A DNA stretch of 64,000 nucleotides from Paracoccus zhejiangensis (GTDB lineage Bacteria > Pseudomonadota > Alphaproteobacteria > Rhodobacterales > Rhodobacteraceae), in assembly GCF_002847445.1 (NCBI RefSeq), contig NZ_CP025432.1, positions 124,001 through 188,000 of the forward strand, read 5' to 3'. Shown piece by piece: positions 1 through 8,374 of this stretch. The notes under the pieces were generated by a model, which was not told where the DNA came from, did no database searches, and worked only from the letters and a program-made list of their open reading frames with translations. The translations under genes were made by a program, and so were the position numbers. Numbering within the stretch: the first letter of the stretch is position 1; the number at the start of each line of letters is the position of its first letter.

Positions 1-1261
1 GGCCGGCCAGCTGCTTCAGCGATTGCACGACGATCGGCATCCGGCCCAGCTGGTCGAACTCGTCGAGGATGATCTGCACCGGCCAGGGCTCGGTTTTCTG
101 GTTCGGCAGGGACGACCGCAAGGTGGCGATCAACTCGCCGAAGAGCAGCCGCATCAGCGGCGCGAGGGTGACGATATCGTCGCTGTTGACGACGATATAG
201 ACCGTCTGCGGTTTCATGCGGATGCGCTGCCAGCTGACATCGCTGGCGCTGGTGACACGGTCGACCTGCGGGTTCAGCCAGAGCCCGAGGCCGGCGCCCT
301 TCAGGACCGAGATATAGGAGGAGAGCGTGCGATCGGCATAGCCGCTGAAATCGACGAAGGTCGACCGGGCCTGGCGGTGACGCAGCTCGTCGGCCCGGGC
401 CAGGTAGACCTCAGATTTGTCGGCGCCGCCGAAAAGGATGCGGGTGATCTCGCCGATGGAGGGCGTTCCGCGCTCGATCGCCAGCATTCCGCCGGCGACG
501 AACAGCTCCCTTGCGCCCACGATAAAATCCGCCGCCCCGCCCTTCTCGCTGGTGGTCAGGAAATAGCTGGCCAGCTTGCTCAGCTCGGTGAACTGCTGAT
601 CAGGGTTGGCCAGCGCGGCGATGCGTTCGAGCGGGTTGTAGCGATGCGAGGCATGCTCGAAGTCGAAGGGCGCGAAGTAGAAGATTTCGTCACCTTGGCG
701 CTGGCGGTGGCGGGAGGTGGCCTCGAAGATCTCCCCCTTCACATCGAGGATGACGCAGCTGCCGGGAAACAAGAGCGTGTTCGGAATGACATAGCCGACA
801 CCCTTGCCGGCCCGCGTCGGCGCGACAACCAGGCAATGCGGGAACTTGTCCCAACCCGAGGCGATGAACCGTGACCTGCCGAGGATGCGGCCGAGGATGC
901 TGTGGGGCCTGAGCCGGGCAAAGACCAGGCCGCCACCGATCTTTTGCAGGAGACCGTTCTTCCTGATCTCGGCCGAAGACTGGAAATGCGCCTTGCCGTA
1001 TTGGGTCAGCGTCTCGGTGAAGGACAGGGCCAGTGTGAACAGTACGGTCGCGACCAGGCCCGCCGCGGCAATTTGATAGCCCGTCAGCCAAGGCTGCGTC
1101 ATGCCGCGTGCCAAGCCCGGAAACTGCTTCACGAGGATGAACATGTCGGCGGAGGCGGCATTGGCCCCGAGTTGATGCTGGACCCACATGCCCCCAAGCA
1201 TCAGGCCGATGATAACACCGCTGATGATACTGAGCAGCAGGGCGATCAAGGTCCGGTTCAC
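1..1261 (-). CDS. virD4: VirD4/TraG type IV coupling protein (3' part beyond window edge)
   Basis: This is the coupling ATPase that recruits the relaxase-DNA complex to the T4SS channel at the inner membrane. About 420 N-terminal residues are visible. Two membrane segments lie near residues 4-24 and 62-84, a Walker A motif (APTRAGKG) at about 147-154, and a Walker B-like stretch (IILDEFDQLG) near 400, after which the gene leaves the window. The start is a GTG at 1261 with an AGGAGG ribosome site upstream. It is the last visible gene of the minus-strand transfer operon, after virB11 and small genes. Any relaxase gene would lie further left. Confidence 0.9.
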   Translation of the reverse strand, partial: MNRTLIALLLSIISGVIIGLMLGGMWVQHQLGANAASADMFILVKQFPGLARGMTQPWLTGYQIAAAGLVATVLFTLALSFTETLTQYGKAHFQSSAEIRKNGLLQKIGGGLVFARLRPHSILGRILGRSRFIASGWDKFPHCLVVAPTRAGKGVGYVIPNTLLFPGSCVILDVKGEIFEATSRHRQRQGDEIFYFAPFDFEHASHRYNPLERIAALANPDQQFTELSKLASYFLTTSEKGGAADFIVGARELFVAGGMLAIERGTPSIGEITRILFGGADKSEVYLARADELRHRQARSTFVDFSGYADRTLSSYISVLKGAGLGLWLNPQVDRVTSASDVSWQRIRMKPQTVYIVVNSDDIVTLAPLMRLLFGELIATLRSSLPNQKTEPWPVQIILDEFDQLGRMPIVVQSLKQLAG

Positions 1262-1272
1262 AGGCCTGCCTC

Positions 1273-1686
1273 CTACAGATCCATGTCCAGATCATGCGTC
1301 CTTGGAGCAACGCTGTGCCGATGGTCCCTGGCGGCCTCGGCGACGATCCGGCCATATGCCGCCGCGATGGCCCCGCGATCCGGTTCGGCCAGCTGCGAGA
1401 GATTCTCGCGGATGAAGGCCATGTTTTCGGCGGTGCATTCAACCAGCGTCATCATCATCGATGCATTGTCGGTCTGGATGTCCCTCAGGCGCTCATCGTC
1501 GGCATCGCGCGCCGCGGGGCTTGCCGTCGGGCGCGCCCCTGCGCTGAATGCGGAGGGGCCATTGGCAGGGTCCGCGTAAGGGCGACCATGAATGTAGATG
1601 ACAGGCTCCCCTGCCACTTCCGCCGCACGCCCCTCGGCCAATGCCTCCCGCTGACGCCGGGCCAGGTCTTCGGTCTCCTTGTCCAT
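1273..1686 (-). CDS. Small hypothetical protein of the transfer operon
   Basis: A 137-residue acidic, soluble protein with no signal peptide or membrane segment. The N-terminal half is rich in Ala, Arg and Glu (MDKETEDLARRQREALAEG) and the C-terminal half is predicted helical. It sits between the virB11-side small gene and virD4, 11 bases upstream of the virD4 start, so it is almost certainly co-transcribed with the T4SS. I do not recognise a family. A role as an accessory to the coupling protein is suggested only by position. Confidence 0.7.
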   Translation of the reverse strand: MDKETEDLARRQREALAEGRAAEVAGEPVIYIHGRPYADPANGPSAFSAGARPTASPAARDADDERLRDIQTDNASMMMTLVECTAENMAFIRENLSQLAEPDRGAIAAAYGRIVAEAARDHRHSVAPRTHDLDMDL

Positions 1687-1689
1687 CTG

Positions 1690-1797
1690 TCACTCCTTCA
1701 CATCAGGTTGCGGCGCAGAGCGCGAACTCGAGCGCCGCAAGACCACCCCCCCGCCCGAGAGACGCGACACCTGATGGCGCCGTCGCGCTCCCGTCAT
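1690..1797 (-). CDS. Possible 35-residue ORF before the virD4-side small gene
   Basis: A short ATG reading frame with an AGGAGG sequence just upstream (spacing only 3 bases). It encodes a very basic 35-residue peptide starting MTGARRRHQV and ends a few bases before the next gene. It may be a small translated peptide or a translational coupler. Arg-rich composition is common in chance frames of GC-rich DNA, so support is weak. Confidence 0.25.
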   Translation of the reverse strand: MTGARRRHQVSRLSGGGVVLRRSSSRSAPQPDVKE

Positions 1798-1870
1798 CGG
1801 CCTCCTGCAATCGCGTGGGGCTCTCGTCGCAGTTGCTCAGGGGGCCACTTGCGCCAGCCCCCCGGCATTT

Positions 1871-2071
1871 TCACTCAACGGGATTGTCGTCGCTGACCTG
1901 TTTTGGATCGAAGACCACGAGTTCCGTGGCGCCTACGGGGAAGTCGAGCTTGATCTTGAAGGCGCTTTTGGCGTCCTCGCGTTGCGCAAATAGGGTTCCG
2001 ACCGGGCGGAAGCGGGTCTTGCCGTCGCTGCCCTCGACGGGGACGGTGATGCGGTAATAGGCCTGTGTCAT
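1871..2071 (-). CDS. Small conserved-type protein downstream of virB11
   Basis: A 66-residue protein starting MTQAYYRITVPVEGSDGKTR. The start at 2071 is chosen because an AAGGAG site lies directly upstream; a longer frame to 2152 would overlap virB11. It has alternating beta-like segments, no membrane segment, and an acidic tail (DDNPVE). It is co-directional with the T4SS operon. Function unknown; it resembles small accessory proteins found beside alphaproteobacterial transfer genes. Confidence 0.65.
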   Translation of the reverse strand: MTQAYYRITVPVEGSDGKTRFRPVGTLFAQREDAKSAFKIKLDFPVGATELVVFDPKQVSDDNPVE

Positions 2072-2117
2072 GGCAATGCTCCTTTTTGTTGCCGGGGAAA
2101 GGAAGGGTGATCGGTGC

Positions 2118-3125
2118 TCATCGGAGAAGGTCCTGGTCCAGCGCCGGGACATAGACTTCCATGATGCCGCGGGTTTCTCCGTCGCGGCCGGTCTGGATCA
2201 CCGCATCGATCGAGCCGCGCAGGTAGCGCAGGATCTCGCGGTAGCTCAGCTGGGTGCCGGTGTTCATGACCAGGAGCGCCATCTTGTCCATGGCCTTGCG
2301 GCCGCTGGCCGCATGCAGCGTGGTGAAGCTGCCCTCATGGCCGGTATTGATCGCACCGAGGAAGGTGGCGGCTTCGCCGCCGCGCACCTCGCCCAGGATG
2401 ATCCTGTCGGGCCGCAGCCGCAGGGTGGCCTGAAGAAGCTTGTCGGCCGCGCGTGGTGAGGCGTCATCGCGCGCGGCGATCAGGCTGACATGGTTTGGCT
2501 GATGCGGCAGGGCCTCGGCCGAATCCTCGATCAGCACCAGCCGTTCGGTATCGGGGATCATCCAGATCAGCCGGCGTGCGAGTTCGGTCTTGCCGGCCGA
2601 GGTCGGGCCGGAGAGGATGAGGTTCAGCTTCAGATCGACGCAGGCTTTGAGGAGCGCATCGGCATCGCCGCCCAGGCCGAGACCGGCCGCGAGGCACTGA
2701 ATCTTGTCGATCTTCGCCAGCCGTTCGGTTTCGAGCGAGATCCCCTGCGGGCGGAGGAAGCCGAATCTCTTCGGTTCCTCGGAGGGCCGGCGCTGGCGGA
2801 AGACCCTGACGGAGAGCACCGTGCCGCCGAAGGCTGCCGGGGCAATGATCGCCTGCACCCGCAACGTCGCCCCGCCATAGGGGACGGTGGTCGAGATCAT
2901 CGGCGAGGCCGCCGTCAGCGGCTGCTCCGCGGCATTGGCGATCTGCCGGGCCAGGTCGGTCACATCGGACGGGCTCATGCTGATCCCGTCGCAGCGGCTC
3001 ATATGGGCGGCGCCGGCTTTCTCGACCCAGAGGCCGGCATCGCCATTGATCGCCAGCTCGATCACCCGGGGATCGCCCAGGACCCGATCGAGGCGCTGCA
3101 GGTAATGATCGAGATAGCCGGCCAT
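2118..3125 (-). CDS. virB11: VirB11 T4SS ATPase
   Basis: This is the hexameric cytoplasmic ATPase that powers pilus assembly and substrate handover. The 335-residue protein has the family's usual length and motifs: Walker A GPTSAGKT at 173-180, Walker B region RIILGEVRGGEA at 241-252, and the His box TGHEGSFTTLHA at 261-272. Its start overlaps the virB10 stop (TGATG), implying translational coupling. It follows virB8-virB9-virB10 in canonical order. Confidence 0.96.
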   Translation of the reverse strand: MAGYLDHYLQRLDRVLGDPRVIELAINGDAGLWVEKAGAAHMSRCDGISMSPSDVTDLARQIANAAEQPLTAASPMISTTVPYGGATLRVQAIIAPAAFGGTVLSVRVFRQRRPSEEPKRFGFLRPQGISLETERLAKIDKIQCLAAGLGLGGDADALLKACVDLKLNLILSGPTSAGKTELARRLIWMIPDTERLVLIEDSAEALPHQPNHVSLIAARDDASPRAADKLLQATLRLRPDRIILGEVRGGEAATFLGAINTGHEGSFTTLHAASGRKAMDKMALLVMNTGTQLSYREILRYLRGSIDAVIQTGRDGETRGIMEVYVPALDQDLLR

Positions 3126-4456
3126 CAGAACATCTCGAGATCGGCATTGACCCGGACCATGACCACGGCGCCCTGATCGACCGAGATCGTCGCCGGAATG
3201 TCGAGATAGTCCGCCATGACCTTATCGAGGGCATCAGAGGCACCCTGGCCGATATTCTCGACCGTATCGCGCGTGGTCTCGCTGCCGTCCTTCTCCTCGA
3301 TCCTGGCGACGGCAATCTCCGGAAGCGCGCCGATGATCGACACCGCCGCGGCCGATCCGAAGCGGGCCAGCGTGTGGTTGTTGACCTTGCCGGTCATACC
3401 GGCCCGGCCGATCCGGTCCGTGCCATAGCCTTCGAGCTGCACCGATTGGCCGTCCGAGGTCACCAGCCGGTCCCAGGCAATCATCACCCGGCGCTGTCCG
3501 CGCTCGATCTGCGCATCATAGCGGCCATAGAGCTTCGAGCCGCGGGGGATCAGCACCTGGCTCATGTCCATGGACCAGACATCATAGCTGACATTGGCCG
3601 CGACATTGCCGGGCAACTGGCTGTTGATCGCGGTTTCCAGCGTCGCCTCGATCAGCGTGCCCTGGATGATGGTGTTGGACGGGCTGCCGATGACCTCGCT
3701 CTGGCTCACCCGTGCCGTGTTCGCCCCGGCCCGGAGGAAGTTATCGCCGGCCCCATCACCCAGGACCCCATCACCCAGGGACTCGCCGCCCGCCGTTGCC
3801 GCAGAGCTGCCGCTGGCGCGCCAGGCCACCATGGGCGAGGCGATCTGGGCCTGCCGGCGGGCTTCCTCTTCCGCCCGACGAGCCTCGTAGGCCGCCCGGC
3901 GCTCTGCGGCCAGCGCGGCCGCGGCCTCCTCCTGGCCGAAGAGCTGGTCCTGGGTCTCGAGCTGCGATTGCAGCCGCAGGTTTGCGCGCTCGGCCTCGGC
4001 CAGCGCCTCCTCCTTCAGCGCCGCATCGCCCTTCATCTCGTCCAGTTCGGCCAGAAGCGCGTCGCGGGCGGTCTCGCCCTCGGTCAGCTTCAGCTGCAGC
4101 CCTTCAAGTTCGGCCGCCAGGTCGTCGATCCGGGCCTGGTCGACCACTTCCACTGTTTCCCTTCGCGGGGCCGGGGCTTCCGGCACCGGCGGCTCGGGAC
4201 GCGGCCGGGTGATGGTGAAGCCATCGAGGCCACTGCCGTCCTGGAAGTCTGTCACCTGCGAGGTGGGCAGGTTCAGCGACGTCCCTTGCGGCGGCGCATC
4301 GGTTGCGCTCAGGAAGGCATAGCTGGCGAGCGCCGCCCCGGCGGTGAAGGTGCCGGCGCCGATCGCCCAGGGCTTCCAGCGGTTCATCCGTCCGGGCTTG
4401 CGCTGAAGGCGCTGCAACCGTTCCTCGATGCCGCTCTCATCGCTCCCCTTCGCCAT
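3125..4456 (-). CDS. virB10: VirB10 T4SS channel protein
   Basis: This is the scaffold spanning inner and outer membranes in the T4SS core complex. The 443-residue protein has a short cytoplasmic N-terminus, one membrane segment at about residues 27-49, a proline-rich stretch, a long Glu/Ala/Arg-rich coiled coil (about 100-200), and a TrbI-like C-terminal beta-barrel region (NTIIQGTLIEATLETAINSQ, then VLIPRGSKLYG). A strong AGGAGG ribosome site precedes the ATG at 4456. The gene is coupled to virB11 downstream. Confidence 0.95.
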   Translation of the reverse strand: MAKGSDESGIEERLQRLQRKPGRMNRWKPWAIGAGTFTAGAALASYAFLSATDAPPQGTSLNLPTSQVTDFQDGSGLDGFTITRPRPEPPVPEAPAPRRETVEVVDQARIDDLAAELEGLQLKLTEGETARDALLAELDEMKGDAALKEEALAEAERANLRLQSQLETQDQLFGQEEAAAALAAERRAAYEARRAEEEARRQAQIASPMVAWRASGSSAATAGGESLGDGVLGDGAGDNFLRAGANTARVSQSEVIGSPSNTIIQGTLIEATLETAINSQLPGNVAANVSYDVWSMDMSQVLIPRGSKLYGRYDAQIERGQRRVMIAWDRLVTSDGQSVQLEGYGTDRIGRAGMTGKVNNHTLARFGSAAAVSIIGALPEIAVARIEEKDGSETTRDTVENIGQGASDALDKVMADYLDIPATISVDQGAVVMVRVNADLEMF

Positions 4457-4466
4457 CGTGGCCTCC

Positions 4467-5198
4467 TCACGACCCGGCCCGCGCGACCCTGCCGGTCACG
4501 CAGACAGAATGATCGCCGTAACGCAGCACCCAGCGTTCCGAGCGGCCGGCCACGGTGATGACGGTGCCCTTCGTCGTGCTGTTCACCGCATATTCGAGCC
4601 CCTTGCCATCGACCCGGAAGACGCTCGGCATCGGCGCGCCGGGCGGGATCTGGAAATACGTCCTGTTGCCGTCATCGGAGACGCCGGTCGGCGCGAATGT
4701 GGCGCCATTCACCCTGCGCGTGACCGCATAGCGCATCGGCGGCAGGGTCGCGGCCGCCACCCTCGCAGCGGCACCCGCCGCGCGCGGGCCACCGCCCTCG
4801 CCCGGCACGGTGAATTTCACCGACCAGTTGGGCGTGCCGAAGCCGGTCTCGACCAGGTTCACAAAATAGAAGCGCCGGTTGGTCTCAACGGTCATATTGG
4901 TCGCGGCGCCCTGGATCACCGGCTTCACGGTGAAGACATTGGCGCCTTCCAGCTTGTCGACCTGGAAGCTTTCGCTGTCACCGATGGCGATGGACTGGAT
5001 GCGCTCGCCGGCGCCAAGCTCGATCAGGGTGACGTTGCGCAGGCGGGTCGCGACCGTATAGACCTGCCCCTCCTGGTAGGTGGCATAGGTCACGCGATGA
5101 TCGCGCGCTCCCGATTGTGGTCGCGCTTCGGCCTGGGCGAGGCCCGGCAGGGCCAGGGCTGCCACCAGCGCGGCCGCGCCATGGATCGGGTTCAGCAT
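4467..5198 (-). CDS. virB9: VirB9 T4SS outer-membrane core protein
   Basis: The 243-residue protein begins with a cleavable signal peptide (hydrophobic core AALVAALALPG, then AQA) and has the VirB9/TrbG N-lobe and the C-terminal region with YFVNLVETG followed later by a FQIPPGAPMPSVF stretch. In the family it forms the outer-membrane ring with VirB7 and VirB10. The start overlaps the virB8 stop (TGATG). Confidence 0.94.
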   Translation of the reverse strand: MLNPIHGAAALVAALALPGLAQAEARPQSGARDHRVTYATYQEGQVYTVATRLRNVTLIELGAGERIQSIAIGDSESFQVDKLEGANVFTVKPVIQGAATNMTVETNRRFYFVNLVETGFGTPNWSVKFTVPGEGGGPRAAGAAARVAAATLPPMRYAVTRRVNGATFAPTGVSDDGNRTYFQIPPGAPMPSVFRVDGKGLEYAVNSTTKGTVITVAGRSERWVLRYGDHSVCVTGRVARAGS

Positions 5199-5881
5199 CA
5201 GTTGCCTCCTTCCTGCTGGGCTTCGAGAGATTCGGCACTCACCCGGTAATCCGTCACCGTGAAGCCGAAGGGGTTTTCCCAGACCAGTTCGACCGCCGAT
5301 TGCTGGGTCGGCACGAACTGCCAGGTGACGGTGGCGTAGAAATTGCCGATCCGGTCATCCTCGCCGGGACGGGTCAGGGTCTTGGTGAAGCGCAGCTGCA
5401 CCGTGTCCTCGTCGATCGGGTTGACGCTCAACACCTCGATCGAGATCTTGCCCGTCGTCCCGTAAAGATCGGGTGGATAATCGGCATTGCCCTCGGTCCA
5501 GAGCGCGCGAAGCCCCTGCTGCGCGAGGCCCGCCGACTGGCGATAGACCTTGAGGATGCGCCGTTCATTGTCATTGGCGTCATAGGTCTCGCGATCCATG
5601 ACGTAATTGAAGACGAGGCTCTGCTTGACCGCGTCGGCCTGTTCGATCGTCGCCTTCTCGATCGCGACCGCGCGTTCGGCAATGCCGGTGTCGCGATCCA
5701 CGATGGTCAGGTAGGCCTGGGTCTCCTTCAGCGGCAGCAGCATGACCAGGGCGGTCAGCTCACCGAGTGCGATCAGGCTGGTGAAACCCGCCACCCCCCA
5801 GGCCGTGCGCAGGCTGCGCCTGGCCCCGAAGATCAGCTCGCTCTCGAGAATCGTCCTTTGTTCAGGCAGTCGGTCTGTCAT
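5198..5881 (-). CDS. virB8: VirB8 T4SS inner-membrane assembly protein
   Basis: A bitopic membrane protein with a short cytoplasmic tail, one membrane segment (VAGFTSLIALGELTALVMLL) near residues 30-50, and a periplasmic domain containing the family-typical stretches YLTIVDRDTG and VTWQFVP. The start at 5881 (MTDRLPEQ) is preferred over the longer frame because AGGAGGTGA lies just upstream. It acts as a nucleation factor for T4SS assembly. Confidence 0.93.
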   Translation of the reverse strand: MTDRLPEQRTILESELIFGARRSLRTAWGVAGFTSLIALGELTALVMLLPLKETQAYLTIVDRDTGIAERAVAIEKATIEQADAVKQSLVFNYVMDRETYDANDNERRILKVYRQSAGLAQQGLRALWTEGNADYPPDLYGTTGKISIEVLSVNPIDEDTVQLRFTKTLTRPGEDDRIGNFYATVTWQFVPTQQSAVELVWENPFGFTVTDYRVSAESLEAQQEGGN

Positions 5882-5920
5882 TCCCTCACCTCCTGAAGCT
5901 GGCACTTGGGCCCGCTCTGC

Positions 5921-6952
5921 TCAGTCCTTGCCGCCGCGCAGCAGGCGGATGTCGTTGAACTTCTGCCGGATCGCCGCACCGCGCTCGCGCAGCTCGCGGT
6001 CGCGCCTCTGGGCCTGCAGCCTCGGATCATCGGGGCTGCCCGTGCGGATCGCGCTGGCGATGGTCGCCGCATCGCGGATCGTCGAGCTGCCGGGCAGGTT
6101 CCGCGCCGCGACCCCGAGCCCGCCCTGTCCGAGGCGCAGCGCCTGTGGCGTGATATTGGCCAGGTGGAAATGCCCGGTGATGTTCGATGCCGCCGAGGGG
6201 ATGGCCTTCAGGGCAAAGATGCCGACGAAGACGATCACCAGAAAGCCGATGATCTGGCTGATCGTGTCCACATTCTCCTGCGGCTGAAACTGCTCTTGGG
6301 CCACGGCAACGATGGTGGCGATCACGGCCGAGGCGGCAATCGGGTAGATCAGGTAGCCGACGAAGCTGCTGAGCCAGGCCTCGAACATGTTCTTCGTCCG
6401 CTCGAAGAGGGTTGCCACCATGGCGATCGGGGCGATGCCGATCAGGAAGGCCAGCATGATCTTGGCAAAGCCGACGATGAGGACATAGATGCCCATCAGC
6501 AGCGCCAACAATGCGAAGAAGAAGGCGCCGAGCACACCCCGCAAGATCGAGCCCTGCGACTTGGCCACACCATCGGCCGTATCCGCCATCTGGGAGGCAA
6601 ACCTGTCCATCGCCTCATAGGTGTTGCGTTCCCCGGTGGTCGCGGCAATGTCGAAGAAGCGCATGGCCATGTCGCCGCTGGCAGTGGCGAAGGCGTCATA
6701 GATCGTGCCGAAGCTCGACCAGCTGAAAGCGAAGAGATAGACCATGACGATCCGCACCGTGAGCTGGAGCGAGTCCCGCGCCGTCATCTGGTAGACCCCG
6801 AGCGCCATGTTCATGCCGACCAGGATAAGCAGGATGGTGGTCGCGATGGTCATGACCGGCAACATGCCCGCGGCGGTGCTTTCAAAAAACCGCTCGCCGG
6901 CAGTCATGACGCTGGTGTCGATGGTGGTCAGGATGTCGGTGACAATGCCCAT
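5921..6952 (-). CDS. virB6: VirB6/TrbL-type polytopic membrane protein
   Basis: A roughly 343-residue protein with at least five hydrophobic segments, including TIATTILLILVGMNMALGV, a pair around FFFALLALLMGIYVLIVGF and FLIGIAPIAMVATLF, and IIGFLVIVFVGIFALKAI. The pattern and position fit VirB6, the channel component of the inner-membrane complex. The start at 6952 overlaps the upstream stop (TGATG). The C-terminal tail is charged and cytoplasmic-looking. Confidence 0.92.
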   Translation of the reverse strand: MGIVTDILTTIDTSVMTAGERFFESTAAGMLPVMTIATTILLILVGMNMALGVYQMTARDSLQLTVRIVMVYLFAFSWSSFGTIYDAFATASGDMAMRFFDIAATTGERNTYEAMDRFASQMADTADGVAKSQGSILRGVLGAFFFALLALLMGIYVLIVGFAKIMLAFLIGIAPIAMVATLFERTKNMFEAWLSSFVGYLIYPIAASAVIATIVAVAQEQFQPQENVDTISQIIGFLVIVFVGIFALKAIPSAASNITGHFHLANITPQALRLGQGGLGVAARNLPGSSTIRDAATIASAIRTGSPDDPRLQAQRRDRELRERGAAIRQKFNDIRLLRGGKD

Positions 6953-7572
6953 CAGAACTTGCCCCCGCACATGGCCTCGACCTGATCGCGCAATCTGCGC
7001 GACTGGCTGAAGAAGTCGTTGCCGAACTTGGCGCGATTCCAGTCGGCACCATGTTCGGCGGCGATCTGCTCCTTGATCTTTCGAACTTCGTCGAAGGGCG
7101 CGACCTTGCCCGCACAGCTGCAGTCACGACTGTCCAGCGTGTGTCGCATCAACACGTAGCTATAGATCATGCGGGTGGCACTCGCCTCCGCGTTGCTTGC
7201 CTCATATTCGGCTGACCTGACTTCCGGCACCTTCTCGCAGGTCTCGTAAGGCACGTTCTCGGTCAGCGCCTCGGGCACATCGCCGGTCTCACCCGCCGGC
7301 GGGGTGATGCGCAGGTAATCGTCTTCGGCCTGCACTTGCTCCTCCGTCATGCCGAGATCGGGGCCGGGCTCGTTGAACATCTCGTCCAGCCCGGCAAAGG
7401 GATTGTCCTCGGCCGCGGTCACGGGCGCCCCAGTCGCCACTCCCCCAGTCGCCATTTCCCCAGCCACCAGGCCATCGGGCGCGGGGTCCTCGCCCGGTCG
7501 CATCTGCGCCACCGCCATCGCGGCCAGGAGGGCAAGGAGCGCGGTTCCGCCCAGGATCATGCGTTTCTTCAT
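6952..7572 (-). CDS. Secreted hypothetical protein between virB5 and virB6
   Basis: A 206-residue protein with a clear signal peptide (MKKRMILGGTALLALLAAMAVA), a Pro/Gly/Ala-rich low-complexity part, and a C-terminal half with several Cys residues (ETCEKV, RDCSCAG, EAMCGG), suggesting periplasmic disulfides. It is tightly packed between virB5 and virB6. I do not recognise a named VirB family. The position of EexN/VirB7-type accessory proteins in other systems makes a structural or entry-exclusion role possible, but this is inference. Confidence 0.8.
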   Translation of the reverse strand: MKKRMILGGTALLALLAAMAVAQMRPGEDPAPDGLVAGEMATGGVATGAPVTAAEDNPFAGLDEMFNEPGPDLGMTEEQVQAEDDYLRITPPAGETGDVPEALTENVPYETCEKVPEVRSAEYEASNAEASATRMIYSYVLMRHTLDSRDCSCAGKVAPFDEVRKIKEQIAAEHGADWNRAKFGNDFFSQSRRLRDQVEAMCGGKF

Positions 7573-7573
7573 C

Positions 7574-8374
7574 TCAATCCTCCGGCAGCTTGATGGTCAG
7601 GTATTTCTCTTCTTCGGCGGCGGTCGCGGCATCCATGATCCCGGCCTCGCCGAGGCTCACCGTCTGCACCGCCTCCATCGCCCAGATATTGGCCAGCGCG
7701 ATGCCGAGCTCCCCGGTCACCCGGGTGTTCAGATCGATGGCCTCTTTCAGGTTCCCGGTATCGCCGATCTGCTGCATGAACCCGTCCATCCGCGTCAGGC
7801 TTTCTCGGGCCGCCTGCGACGAACTTTCCGCCGCGACCGACAGGAAGGCGCCGAGATTGGCCTGGTTGCCGATCCGCGCCGCCGACGGGTCCTCGCTCTC
7901 CGCCAGCGCATCCACATCGCTGCGCGCGATGCCGGATTGCTTGAAGGTCTTGTCCACATAGCCGCTGACACTGCTGCCGCCGATCTGGCTGGCATTGGCC
8001 AGCACCCCGGACCAGTTGCCGGCCCTGGCCGCCTCGAGCGATCTCGACAGGTCCGAGAACCCGGGCAGGATGTCGCGGAGGAAGCTGGCGGGATCGAGGC
8101 CGAGATCAGCCAGCGTCAAGCCATCGCGGAGCGCATCAAGCTGGGCGTCCAGCGTCCTGATCTGCTCGACCAGTTTCAGCGTCTGTTCGTCCAGCTTCAC
8201 ATTCTGCGCGATCTGTTCGCGCAGCTGAAGCTTCTGCTCGGCGATCATCTCCTGCAGTTTCGCGATACTGGTCACATCGATCGTCGGCACGCCCTGGCCG
8301 ACCGCACTCGGCGCGGCCAGGAGGGCCGTGATCGACAGCATGGCCAGCCCGCCTGCCATCCTCGTCAAACTCAT
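7574..8374 (-). CDS. virB5: VirB5-like minor pilin
   Basis: A 266-residue secreted protein: signal peptide ending AVG, then QGVPTIDVTSIAKLQ, a long helical coiled-coil region (residues about 40-85), and a second helical region (LTRMDGFMQQIGDTGNLKEA) towards the C-terminus. Length and helical layout fit VirB5, the pilus-tip protein. The start overlaps the upstream stop (ATGA). The upstream gene carries recognisably similar N- and C-terminal ends around a transglycosylase domain. Confidence 0.85.
   Translation of the reverse strand: MSLTRMAGGLAMLSITALLAAPSAVGQGVPTIDVTSIAKLQEMIAEQKLQLREQIAQNVKLDEQTLKLVEQIRTLDAQLDALRDGLTLADLGLDPASFLRDILPGFSDLSRSLEAARAGNWSGVLANASQIGGSSVSGYVDKTFKQSGIARSDVDALAESEDPSAARIGNQANLGAFLSVAAESSSQAARESLTRMDGFMQQIGDTGNLKEAIDLNTRVTGELGIALANIWAMEAVQTVSLGEAGIMDAATAAEEEKYLTIKLPED

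Noticed and set aside
3374-4558. Plus-strand open frame (394 codons) opposite virB10
   Set aside because: Antisense to VirB10, low-complexity composition, no ribosome site or domain.
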